In this document: in pieces, positions 54,190 through 63,146 of the stretch
How the letters are laid out: every line of letters begins with the position of its first letter
How positions within the stretch are numbered: the first letter of the stretch is position 1
Source: Candidatus Binatia bacterium
GTDB lineage: Bacteria > Desulfobacterota > Binatia > UBA12015
Assembly: GCA_029248525.1 (NCBI GenBank)
Contig: JAQWJE010000049.1
Span: 799,836-863,835 of the forward strand
Direction: 5' to 3'
Length of the DNA stretch: 64,000 nt
Notes under the pieces: model-generated
The model's input: only the letters and a program-made list of their open reading frames with translations
Databases searched by the model: none
Told to the model about the DNA's origin: nothing
Position numbers and translations under genes: made by a program

Positions 54190-55659
54190 ATGTCCGATAG
54201 ATATTTCCCGCTCAAATCGATTGCTTTTCTTTTTTTTCTGGTGCTTTCCGCTTGCGGCCCGGGGCAAGGAGGCGCACCCCCGAGTGTCGGGGACGGCTCG
54301 TCGGACGAGGCCGCATATCTTTTTGACGATTCCGTTGTGCGTACATATTCAATCGAGTTGAGCGAGGAGAATCGTGAGTTTCTCGATGCCGCTCCGGCTC
54401 GAGAGGAATACGTATCCGGTTCAATTGTTGTTGATGGAGAACGGATCGGCCCGGTCGGCGTCCGATACAAGGGCAGTGTGGGCTCCTTTGCCGGTTGCGT
54501 GGCCGGCGGGGCCGGTGGGCTTACGGATGTGTCAGGGCCGAAGGTCTGCCCGAAACTCGGAATCAAGGTCAGCTTTAATCAATTTGTGCAGGATGGTCGC
54601 TGGAAGGGCCTCAAGAAGCTCCAATTCCACGCGATGAATCAGGACCCCACCTATATGAAGGAAGCTCTGGGGTACTCGATGTTTCAGGATTTCGGAGTCG
54701 CGTCGTCGCGGGTCGCATTCGTACGGTTGGAGATCAACAACGAATTCATTGGCATCTTCGTCTTGATCGAGGAGCTCGATAGTCGCTTTGCCGAGTCCCG
54801 TTTTGGTGAAGTCGAGGGTGGGGAAGGAAATCTCTACAAGGACTTCTGGCCGAGTCGCCCCAGTCCGGAAGCGGACTTCATTAATACGATCCGAGCGGAA
54901 TTCGGGGCGGGTGTAGACACGGCTATTCGGACCAACCGGTCCGAAGCGACGCTGAACCACGACGTCATGTCCGGCTTTATCACCGAGTTTCAGGCAGCGC
55001 GGGCGATTGGCCCCGATGCGGTCGATCGTGTTGTCGATCGCTGGATGGACGTCGATTATATCCTGAGATATTTTGCCGTCGATCGAGCCCTTGAAGCGGA
55101 CGACGGTCCGATGCATTTCATCGCTTTCGGTGCGGCCGGCGATCCCTACAACGGGCAAGCCTGGAATCACAACTACTATTGGTACGCCGCGTTTGAGGAA
55201 GAATTCCTCTGGCCGGTCCCTTGGGATATGGACAATAGCCTTGGCTCGCCCCTCGTGGACTCATGGGTGGATGTCCCCTGGAATGATCTTGATCTCGAAT
55301 GCGTACTCATTCCCCATTCGGTGGGCTTCCCACCGGTGCCTACAATGCCGCCGGCCTGTGACCCTCTGATCCGCAGCCTCGCTCGGCGGCAAGAGCCCTA
55401 TCGCAAGATTGTGGAAGAAATGCTTGCAGGTCCGTTTTCGGAGCAGGTGGTGAACGGAAAGCTGGATCGCTGGGAGCAATTGCTGACGCCTCACGTCGCC
55501 GATGAGGTTCGGTTGCGAATCCGTCGCGGCAGCGATGTTGCGGATTGGCAGCGCCTGATCGAGCAGCTGCGAGAGTATCTGGCAATGCGGCGCGCGGAGA
55601 TTGCAGCCACCATCAATTTCGTGGATCCTACGGGATCTTTCAAGCAGGACTCGGACTGA
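54190..55659 (+). CDS. CotH-family kinase lipoprotein, copy 2
   Basis: 489 residues from ATG 54190, 16 bp after the first copy. Lipobox LVLSACGPGQ. VRYKGSVGSF, LKKLQFHAMNQDPTYMKEALGY, FIGIFVLIEELD, NLYKDFW and WNHNYYWYAA...WPVPWDMDNSLG repeat the motifs of copy 1, so the two are tandem duplicates. The N terminus, domain order and length are the same. The C-terminal tail continues into a short Asp/Ser-rich end. The porin gene follows 26 bp later. Confidence 0.88.
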   Translation: MSDRYFPLKSIAFLFFLVLSACGPGQGGAPPSVGDGSSDEAAYLFDDSVVRTYSIELSEENREFLDAAPAREEYVSGSIVVDGERIGPVGVRYKGSVGSFAGCVAGGAGGLTDVSGPKVCPKLGIKVSFNQFVQDGRWKGLKKLQFHAMNQDPTYMKEALGYSMFQDFGVASSRVAFVRLEINNEFIGIFVLIEELDSRFAESRFGEVEGGEGNLYKDFWPSRPSPEADFINTIRAEFGAGVDTAIRTNRSEATLNHDVMSGFITEFQAARAIGPDAVDRVVDRWMDVDYILRYFAVDRALEADDGPMHFIAFGAAGDPYNGQAWNHNYYWYAAFEEEFLWPVPWDMDNSLGSPLVDSWVDVPWNDLDLECVLIPHSVGFPPVPTMPPACDPLIRSLARRQEPYRKIVEEMLAGPFSEQVVNGKLDRWEQLLTPHVADEVRLRIRRGSDVADWQRLIEQLREYLAMRRAEIAATINFVDPTGSFKQDSD

Positions 55660-55685
55660 AATCCGAGATCGCAAGGAGCAGATTC

Positions 55686-57062
55686 ATGAGAATCATCTCG
55701 CAAAAGCGAGTGGCTACGCCCGGATATGTGGCATTTTGCATGTCGTTTGTCTTGTTTTCCCTTTTTCTGGCACCGCCGGCAGCTTCCGCTGACGAGGTGC
55801 CGCCGCTGGGTGCGAGCGCTGACCTGACTCAGGCCGCCACGACGAAAGAGGTGGCCGCGGAGTCATCCACCGAAAAGTCGGCGGTGAAAAAGAAGAAATC
55901 AAAAAAAGGTAAAAAGAACGACTTCCGCGTCTATTGGAAGAACGGCGTTCGCTTCCGCAGCAATAGCAAAAACTTCCGGTTTCGTATTGGCGGCAGCATG
56001 CAACTCGACGCCGGAATTTTGACGCCGAGCAAAGCTTTGCAGCAGGAGTTTGACATTGACTCCTTGCAGAACAACGTGCGCTTTCGACGGGCGCGCTTGA
56101 AGGTCGAAGGGACGTTGTACAAGATCTTCGATTTCAAATTCCAGTATGGATTCGTCGACGGTAAGGACGGATTCCGCGACATGTATGTCGCCGTAAAAAA
56201 GGTTCCATTGCTCCAGCGGATTCAAGTTGGTCAGTTCAAGGAGCCGTTCTCTTTGGAGCGCATGACCTCCAGCAACAACGTGACCTTCATGGAGCGAAGC
56301 CTTCAGTCGCGCCTCGAGCCGCGCCGCAATCCGGGCATCGCCGCTTTCATGCATTTCTTCGACAAGCGAATGACGGCAGCAGCCGGCGCTTTTCGGATTG
56401 TCGACGACCTTGGGGATACCTTCGATAGCGGTTCCTCCTACAGCCTGGCCGCTCGTGTGACCGGTCTGCCCTGGTATGACAAGAAGGGCGAGCAGTTCCT
56501 GCATCTCGGCCTGTCCTACGCTTTTGATTTTCACAACGGAGATGAGATCCGGGTTCGCCAGCGACCGTCGACCCAATTCGGCCCCCGTCTGGTCGATACC
56601 GGAAAATTCATCACCAACGATATTACCTACCTGGATCCCGAAATTGCTCTCGTTCTCGGACCACTATCCTTCCAGGCGGAGTATTTGCATGCGTTCCTGA
56701 ACCAGCAATATATCGGCGACCCGCAGTTCTCGGGATGGTATGTCGAGACCAGCTACTTCCTGACAGGGGAGCACCGGCCCTACAACCGGAAAAAAGCCAA
56801 GTTCAAGCGACTGAAGCCGATCAACGACTTTGGTTGGGGCGATGGTTCCGGTTGGGGCGCCTTTCAAGTTGCAGCGCGGTTCTCTCAACTCGATCTGAAT
56901 TCCGGCGATATCGAGGGTGGCCGCATGGAAGATGTGACGCTCGGACTGAACTGGTACCTGAACCCGGCCGTTCGCGTGATGTTCAACTACGTCTATGGAG
57001 ATCGAATCGACGAGCCGGGCACCGAGAACGTGTACCAGATGCGTTTTCAGACGGCTTTCTAG
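55686..57062 (+). CDS. OprO/OprP-type phosphate/polyphosphate-selective porin
   Basis: 458 residues. Signal peptide (about 1-36, ending PAASADE), then a Lys-rich segment (KSAVKKKKSKKGKKN, about 65-79) that is unusual. The beta-barrel has FRIGGSMQLDAGIL, FRRARLKVEGTLYKIFDFKFQYGF, VQVGQFKEPFSLERMTSSNN, FMERSLQ and the terminal FQTAF with C-terminal Phe, as in OprO/P porins. These conduct phosphate or pyrophosphate. Its placement after VTC and CotH genes supports a phosphate-related role. Confidence 0.88.
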   Translation: MRIISQKRVATPGYVAFCMSFVLFSLFLAPPAASADEVPPLGASADLTQAATTKEVAAESSTEKSAVKKKKSKKGKKNDFRVYWKNGVRFRSNSKNFRFRIGGSMQLDAGILTPSKALQQEFDIDSLQNNVRFRRARLKVEGTLYKIFDFKFQYGFVDGKDGFRDMYVAVKKVPLLQRIQVGQFKEPFSLERMTSSNNVTFMERSLQSRLEPRRNPGIAAFMHFFDKRMTAAAGAFRIVDDLGDTFDSGSSYSLAARVTGLPWYDKKGEQFLHLGLSYAFDFHNGDEIRVRQRPSTQFGPRLVDTGKFITNDITYLDPEIALVLGPLSFQAEYLHAFLNQQYIGDPQFSGWYVETSYFLTGEHRPYNRKKAKFKRLKPINDFGWGDGSGWGAFQVAARFSQLDLNSGDIEGGRMEDVTLGLNWYLNPAVRVMFNYVYGDRIDEPGTENVYQMRFQTAF

Positions 57063-57073
57063 GAACTCTCGAA

Positions 57074-57105
57074 GCCTGCCGTGCGCGTCGCCGCGCGCGG
57101 CAGGC
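57074..57105. terminator. Strong hairpin after the porin gene
   Basis: GCCTGCCGTGCGCG and CGCGCGCGGCAGGC (57074-57087, 57092-57105) form a 14-bp stem with one wobble pair and a TCGC loop, starting 12 bp past the porin stop. No U tract, so termination may be Rho-assisted. Confidence 0.6.
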
Positions 57106-57275
57106 TCCACCTGCGTGCGTGAGCCACAGGGCTCGCCCAAGGTCCTTTGAGAGGCTGGCTGGCCCTTCAGGCCAAGCGCCCGGGACGTCTCGGGGCCGAT
57201 GGGCAACGCTACTCCCCATCTGATCCCATCGTGGGGTGGTTCGCCATGCTTTTCGATGGGATATAAGACTTCGTC

Positions 57276-58769
57276 ATGCGAGTGCTGCGAAATTTGGCCC
57301 TGGTAATCGGTGGATTGATTCTGGGAAGCTTTTTGATTGGTTCTTCCGTTCTCATGGTCCGCTGGGTGCAGGTGAAAACCTTTCCGCAGCCACCGTCGAC
57401 GGAACATCTGCCGCAGAAAGCGGCGTATCTGGACTCGCTGGGGGGTACGGACCTCGCGACCGCACCGAATATCGTGATCATTTTTTTTGATGATCTTGGC
57501 TACGGCGACCTCTCGATGAACGGTAATGCGTTGATCGATACGCCACGAATCGACACTTTGGCAGGTGAGGGCATTCAACTTACCAACTTCTATGCGCCGA
57601 CGTCGGTGTGTACGCCCTCCCGCGCGGCCTTGCTGACGGGCCGGTTCCCCATCCGGTCAGGCACTCAGGGGCATGTCTTTTTCCCGGACGAGTCACCGAT
57701 CGGGACGCTCCGGCGGGTGATCGGTGTGGGCAACGAACTGCCGGCCGACGAGATTACCGTCGCGGAAGCGTTAGGCGCAGCCGGTTATGCCACCGGCATG
57801 ATCGGGAAATGGCATCTCGGCGCGCTACCGGGGTATCACCCCAACGATTTCGGGTTCGACTCTTATTATGGCGTGCATTGGAGCAATGATATGCAGCCGT
57901 TGCATATCTATCGGGACCGAGAAATCGAAGTCGCGGATACCACAGAGGTCTCGAATCCGATGAATGCCTTTCGTGATGAGGACGAGCCCTTCACGCGCGA
58001 TCGCGAGGTAGATCAATCCCGGCTCACGCGACGCTATACCGAGGAGGCGGTGACGTTTATCGAGAAGCATCGCGACGAACCCTTCTTCCTCTACCTTGCG
58101 CATTCCTTTCCGCATGTGCCGCATTTTCCGGATCCGGAATTTGCAGGGCAGTCTCGCGGGGGACCTTACGGCGACGTTGTCGAGGACCTCGATCGTTCCA
58201 CCGGAGCGATCGTCGATGCAATCGACCGGCTTGGTCTGGCTGAGAATACCCTCGTGATTGTGACCAGCGATAACGGCCCGGATTACGATGGAAGCCCGGG
58301 CGGATTGCGCGGTCGCAAGGGCGATACCTACGAGGGTGGGCAACTGGTTCCCTTCATCGCACGCTGGCCGGGCGTGCTGGGGGCAGGCGGTGTGATTTCC
58401 GGCATGAGCATGAATACGGACTTGCTGCCCACGATCCTTGGGCTAGCAGGAGTGCCACTTCCAGCCGACCGCATCATCGATGGCGAAGATGTTTTTGCGA
58501 TGTGGCAAGGCGGAGCGACCTCGCCACACGAAGTGCTTTTCTATTTCCCGGTCTGGGGCGATGCCCCCGTGGCGGCGCGTGACGACAAGTTCAAATACCG
58601 TCTGGCAACCGGTCAAAGTGGTCGGTCCAAGCCGACGCTCACGGCGCTGGGTCAGGACCAGGAGAACCACAATCTCATCAAGCGTTTCCCGGAGCAGGCC
58701 GCCAGGCTGTCAGAGCAGTTGTCCCGCAGGACTTCCGAGCTGGAAGCGAACCCGCGTGGTTGGCGATAG
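57276..58769 (+). CDS. Arylsulfatase (type I formylglycine-dependent), membrane-anchored
   Basis: 497 residues. N-terminal hydrophobic segment (about 7-28) anchors it with the catalytic domain in the periplasm. NIVIIFFDDLGYGD (65-78) supplies metal Asp72 and Asp73. Cys112 in SVCTPSRAALLTGR is the CxPSR formylglycine precursor. IGKWHLG, FSHVPH-like SFPHVPHF and SDNGPD complete the metal and sulfate site. It should hydrolyse sulfate esters after activation by a formylglycine-generating enzyme, which is not in this window. The TonB receptor gene converges on it. Confidence 0.92.
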   Translation: MRVLRNLALVIGGLILGSFLIGSSVLMVRWVQVKTFPQPPSTEHLPQKAAYLDSLGGTDLATAPNIVIIFFDDLGYGDLSMNGNALIDTPRIDTLAGEGIQLTNFYAPTSVCTPSRAALLTGRFPIRSGTQGHVFFPDESPIGTLRRVIGVGNELPADEITVAEALGAAGYATGMIGKWHLGALPGYHPNDFGFDSYYGVHWSNDMQPLHIYRDREIEVADTTEVSNPMNAFRDEDEPFTRDREVDQSRLTRRYTEEAVTFIEKHRDEPFFLYLAHSFPHVPHFPDPEFAGQSRGGPYGDVVEDLDRSTGAIVDAIDRLGLAENTLVIVTSDNGPDYDGSPGGLRGRKGDTYEGGQLVPFIARWPGVLGAGGVISGMSMNTDLLPTILGLAGVPLPADRIIDGEDVFAMWQGGATSPHEVLFYFPVWGDAPVAARDDKFKYRLATGQSGRSKPTLTALGQDQENHNLIKRFPEQAARLSEQLSRRTSELEANPRGWR

Positions 58770-58813
58770 ACCCCAAGCCGCGCGCGGGCTCCGTTCTGTC
58801 GCTGCAGAGTGTA

Positions 58814-61219
58814 TCAAAAAGTATAGGTCAACTCGGCGCCGAATGTCCGCGGGACGCCATAGCCTTTGACGATCAACCCCATAGGTCCGACGAGCGGTAC
58901 GGCACTGTTGACGTATATCTTGTCCCCGAGGTTGCGCCCCCAAAGGGCGATTTGCGCCTGGTTGTCGAGAAAATCATAGCTCAGGCGGGCATTCACCAAG
59001 CCATAGCCTCCTTGCCGGGCGGCGGGGATCTCTGGTTCGGCAAACCTCTCGGCGGCTCGGTATGCCCACTCGATGCGTGGTGTGATATATCCGCTCGCCC
59101 AGGCTGGACCTTCTACTGGAATCGAGTACTGCCCGGCGAGAAAGGTGTTGAATTTCGGCGTACGGATGAACCGCTGGCCGGAGCGGTCGAGAGGGTCGCT
59201 TCCGCCGCGTGCATCAACGGCATCGGGAAATTCGTCGTAGCGTGCGTCGAGAGTGCCGACGAGCCCACTGATTAAAACGCCCTCGATCGGAATCCATTGG
59301 AACTCGGCCTCGACACCCTGAATGGTGGCTCTGGCCGCATTCTGCGTCAGCAGCCTTGTCGTGATTTGATCGTTGGCTTCAAGAATAGTCTGGAAACTGT
59401 TGCGCTGGATATCCTCGTAGGAACTCTGAAACAGAGATAGATTAAACGTCAGACGCCCATCGACGGCGATGGTTTTGGCGCCGATCTCGAAGTTGTCGAG
59501 GCTCTCGGGTCCGTAGGGAATCAGTCCGTCTTCGGGCGATGCGGCAAGGGCGGCGTTGAGACCGCCACCTTTGAAGCCCCGGGCCCAGGTGAAGTAGCCC
59601 ATCAAATGGTCGATACCGCCCCTCTCCAGAATGGGCTCGGGCGCGAAGAGGGCGAGGCTGGCCATCGGCGACCAGGATGAAAAAGAGGCCTGCCCAGAGG
59701 GGTCCAGAGTGATTTTCCCATCTGGCTCAGTGGCGAAGTTGCGATTGATTTGTGACGCGCGCTTCTTGTCCTCGGTGTAGCGAAGGCCCGCGGTCAGACT
59801 CAACCAATCCGTGGGCGCCACGGTGCTCTGGGCGAAAAGGGCCCAAGTGAAATTATTCGTGAGGATCTGGTTAGCCGTTTTCTGGTTGACGACAGGGACC
59901 GATAGGCCGTTGGTCCGGTCGGCGCTTTCCCAGAAGAAAAATGCACCTGCGACCAGATTGATGCGATCTTCCCATGCTGTGGCCGCCAGTTGGGCTTCCT
60001 GCTGGATTTGCTGCGCCTGGCCGGCTTCACCATTGACTCCGCCACCGCCAAAGTTGGCGACGCGAATGACCGCGAATTCCGTTGCATCGACATCCAGCAT
60101 GCTGGGGCTGAGCTGCCGCCTCCAAGAGGTGATCGACTTGGCGACGATCCCCGAGAAGGGCCCCGCGTCGCCAATCGCCCAGGCAATATTGGCCCAAGTT
60201 CCCCAAGACGAAGAGGCCGCGATCTGGTTGACGTTCGCGGCAATCTCGTAAGGCTTTGTGGAGTTGCAGTTGTCCCAGAAGCCGGGCTCAAGATTTCCCA
60301 GGCCGCTGCGCTGCACTTCAACGCATTGTCCAAGGGGGTCATGAACATGATCCTTGAACCAGCTTCCGGTTATATCGATCGTGATGTCCTCAGTGGGCAG
60401 GAAGCGCAGGGAGCCGATGAAGCTCAACCCATTTTCCTCGCCCCACCAAGCGTCACGTGTCTTGTTGTAGACGTAGCCATCGCGATTGCGGCTGGAGAAC
60501 GTCACGCGGGAAAACAGCTTGTCCTCGAACCAGCCGATGTCGATCGGGACGTTCAGGCTGACCCGTGTTCGAATGGCGCCGAGGTTCCCGGGCCGGACTG
60601 AAATCAAGCCACTCAATTCGTCGCTCGGTTTGATCGTGGTGACGCTGACCGCACCGCCGACAGTATTTTTTCCGAACAAGGTTCCCTGCGGACCCCGAAG
60701 GACCTGTACGGACTCAATATCGACGACATCAAAGATCGAGGCTTGGGCGCGGGGGAGGTAGACGCCGTCGATGTAGAGACCGACACCCGGGTCGAAGGCC
60801 ACGCCCACGCCTGGCGTGCCGACGCCGCGGATCGAAATCTGAGCTGCCTGATTTCCGGCGCCGGTTTGGATGGTCAGGTTGGGGGAGAGTTCCTGAATTT
60901 GGTCGATTGTGGTGATGCTGGAGTTCTCGAGGCTGGCTGCCGAAATCGCGGTGATGGCAATCGGTGTGTCTTCAAGAAATTCTTCTCGCTTGCGCGCGGT
61001 GACGACGATCTCTTCAATTCGGGAAAGAGACTGTATGGCCGCAGGCGCTTCGGACGCGCCGCTGGCAATCGCTCCGTCATCTTCTTCCATGACTGAAGGC
61101 TGCACCGGCAGGGAGCCGAGGACGGCCGCGGATTCATCCTCCGTGCCGGTTGCGATCCCGCTTCCTGAAAAGACTGCCAAAATCGACAAAAACATCCCAG
61201 TCCTGAGTTGACGCATCAT
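58814..61219 (-). CDS. TonB-dependent outer-membrane receptor
   Basis: 801 residues; ATG 61219 has AAGGAG 6-8 bp upstream. After a signal peptide and a Ser/Ala-rich spacer comes the TonB box region (IEEIVVTARKREEFLEDTP, 68-86), the plug domain with LYIDGVYLPRAQ and VEVLRGPQGTLFGKNTVGGAV-type sequence (VQVLRGPQGTLFGKN), and a beta-barrel ending GAELTYTF with C-terminal Phe. It resembles receptors of the sterol/large-hydrophobic substrate class found near monooxygenase genes. The ligand is unknown. It lies divergent from a Baeyer-Villiger-type monooxygenase. Confidence 0.93.
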   Translation of the reverse strand: MMRQLRTGMFLSILAVFSGSGIATGTEDESAAVLGSLPVQPSVMEEDDGAIASGASEAPAAIQSLSRIEEIVVTARKREEFLEDTPIAITAISAASLENSSITTIDQIQELSPNLTIQTGAGNQAAQISIRGVGTPGVGVAFDPGVGLYIDGVYLPRAQASIFDVVDIESVQVLRGPQGTLFGKNTVGGAVSVTTIKPSDELSGLISVRPGNLGAIRTRVSLNVPIDIGWFEDKLFSRVTFSSRNRDGYVYNKTRDAWWGEENGLSFIGSLRFLPTEDITIDITGSWFKDHVHDPLGQCVEVQRSGLGNLEPGFWDNCNSTKPYEIAANVNQIAASSSWGTWANIAWAIGDAGPFSGIVAKSITSWRRQLSPSMLDVDATEFAVIRVANFGGGGVNGEAGQAQQIQQEAQLAATAWEDRINLVAGAFFFWESADRTNGLSVPVVNQKTANQILTNNFTWALFAQSTVAPTDWLSLTAGLRYTEDKKRASQINRNFATEPDGKITLDPSGQASFSSWSPMASLALFAPEPILERGGIDHLMGYFTWARGFKGGGLNAALAASPEDGLIPYGPESLDNFEIGAKTIAVDGRLTFNLSLFQSSYEDIQRNSFQTILEANDQITTRLLTQNAARATIQGVEAEFQWIPIEGVLISGLVGTLDARYDEFPDAVDARGGSDPLDRSGQRFIRTPKFNTFLAGQYSIPVEGPAWASGYITPRIEWAYRAAERFAEPEIPAARQGGYGLVNARLSYDFLDNQAQIALWGRNLGDKIYVNSAVPLVGPMGLIVKGYGVPRTFGAELTYTF

Positions 61220-61446
61220 GGTTTTCTCCTTGAGCGCGCATTCTTATCGCGATCAAACTTGTGGTTCCAGAACGGCGCCGCATTATTCGTGCGGTCGTAC
61301 CTTCGGCCAAAGCTGTCCGATCTTGCTCGAACGCGGCCAGTTTGGCACCCGGCGATGAGGAGGGTGGCAGGTCACCGGTGGCGCGAAAATCCCGTTCCAG
61401 AAACCTCTGGATGGCGCGTAAATTCCATGGTTAGAAAGATTCCAGC

Positions 61447-62928
61447 ATGGAACTCGATTTTGAAACAGTCGTGGTGGGTGCCGGCGTCAGCGGAATTGGT
61501 GCGGGCATTGAACTTCTGAAGAACGATTTTGATTCGTTCGTCATTCTGGAGAGGGCGCAGGACCTTGGTGGCACCTGGCGCGACAATTCATACCCCGGCA
61601 TTGCTGTGGATATTCCGAGTATTGCCTATTGCTTTTCGTTCGAGATGGACCATCCCTGGTCGCGGACCTATGCTCCTGGCGCCGAAATTCAGGACTACCT
61701 CCGGCACTGTTCGGAAAAATACGAGATCGACAAGCATATCGAGTACGGGGTTGGCGTCTCGAAGATCGAATTTGATGCGAAGACCAATACCTGGACCACG
61801 CAGGCCGATGGCGGACGTGTCTACCGGTCGCGGTATGTGATTGCCGCGACAGGAATCCTCAGTCAGCCGAAGCTCCCGGAGATCGAAGGCTTGGAGAATT
61901 TTTCCGGTAAGTCGATGCATACCGCCCGGTGGGATCACGATCACGATTTGGGTGGCGAGAGGGTCGGCGTTATCGGTACGGGAGCCTCGGCCGTTCAGAT
62001 TGTTCCGAGCATCGCCCCCGACGTGGGACGCCTCGCCGTGTTCCAGCGTACCCCGATCTGGGTCGGACCGAAGGATGATGAAGCGATTGCGGCCGAGGAT
62101 CGAAAAGGCTTCCGCTTCAGCCAGATGGGATTACGGGTTCGACGATTTTTCACGGAACTTGGTTTCGAGATCGGAACGTACCTGGTCGTGAATTACCAGA
62201 AGCGAAAGTCGTTCGTTCGCCAAGGCGAAGCGCGATTGGTGAAATACGTTCGTCAGGTGGTGAAGGATCCGGCGCTGCAAGAAAAACTGCTTCCGAACTA
62301 TGGTCTGGGTTGCAAGCGTCCGGCATTTTCGAATGAATATCTCCAGACCTTCAATCGAGAAAACGTGGATCTGGTTACCTCGGGGATTACTCGGATTACC
62401 GAATCCGGGGTGATGACCGATGACGGCGTGCATCATGAACTGGACACCTTGATCTTGAGTACGGGTTTCAAGACCTTCGAGAAAGGTAACGCGCCCAGCT
62501 TTGAGGTGGTTGGTCTCGACGAAGTGGAGCTTGGCCAGTTCTGGCACGATAATCGATACCAATCTTATGCCGGTATCGCGGTGCCCGGGTTCCCGAATTT
62601 CTTTCTGACCGTTGGGCCTTATTCGGGCGGCTTCAATTGGTTCACGATGTTGGATGCACATTTGAAATACATTTTGCGGTGCATGCGCCGGGCGCGTTCG
62701 GGGGGCACTTCTCGTGTCGAGGTGCGGCGCGAGGCCCATGACGAATATTTCGAGATGATGCTCCGCGAGGCCGAGGATACTGTCTTCAAGGATCCCGCCT
62801 GCGTAACGGCCCGCAGCTATTATATTGATCGTCATGGAGATGCCTCTGTCGGGTTGCCGAGAACGCCCTGGTGGAGGGCGCTTCGAGTGCGGTTCTCGAA
62901 CTTGAATGTGTTCCGATTCGAGAGCTGA
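61447..62928 (+). CDS. Baeyer-Villiger-type flavin monooxygenase
   Basis: 493 residues. FAD site VVVGAGVSGIGAGIE (8-22), GGTWRDNSYPGIAVD (43-57) and the BVMO-like fingerprint FSGKSMHTARWDHD (about 152-165). The NADPH site is VGVIGTGASAVQIVP (about 172-186). STGFKTFEK follows near 338. The protein should oxygenate ketones or other soft substrates with NADPH and O2. Being opposite a TonB receptor suggests uptake and breakdown of a hydrophobic compound, as inference. Confidence 0.9.
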   Translation: MELDFETVVVGAGVSGIGAGIELLKNDFDSFVILERAQDLGGTWRDNSYPGIAVDIPSIAYCFSFEMDHPWSRTYAPGAEIQDYLRHCSEKYEIDKHIEYGVGVSKIEFDAKTNTWTTQADGGRVYRSRYVIAATGILSQPKLPEIEGLENFSGKSMHTARWDHDHDLGGERVGVIGTGASAVQIVPSIAPDVGRLAVFQRTPIWVGPKDDEAIAAEDRKGFRFSQMGLRVRRFFTELGFEIGTYLVVNYQKRKSFVRQGEARLVKYVRQVVKDPALQEKLLPNYGLGCKRPAFSNEYLQTFNRENVDLVTSGITRITESGVMTDDGVHHELDTLILSTGFKTFEKGNAPSFEVVGLDEVELGQFWHDNRYQSYAGIAVPGFPNFFLTVGPYSGGFNWFTMLDAHLKYILRCMRRARSGGTSRVEVRREAHDEYFEMMLREAEDTVFKDPACVTARSYYIDRHGDASVGLPRTPWWRALRVRFSNLNVFRFES

Positions 62929-63146
62929 CCTGCCTGCTAGATGGCGATTTCGGCGTGCCCGTCGCGTTGGGAGCATGCCCCGATGGCCGTGATTGCGAGG
63001 CCGAATGCAAAAACTCCGGATATTCGGTCGCTCAGAGGATTGAATGGTAAAACAGTCGAGCGCAGTGGGTCAGGGTCGTGTTACGATTTGCAAGAATCGA
63101 GACCGACTGACCGGTCGGGACGTCGAGCAATCGTGGAGAAAGTTCT

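Noticed and set aside
57106-57240. Possible RNA gene in the GC-rich stretch after the porin
   Set aside because: Apart from the terminal hairpin I see no tRNA or known ncRNA structure.
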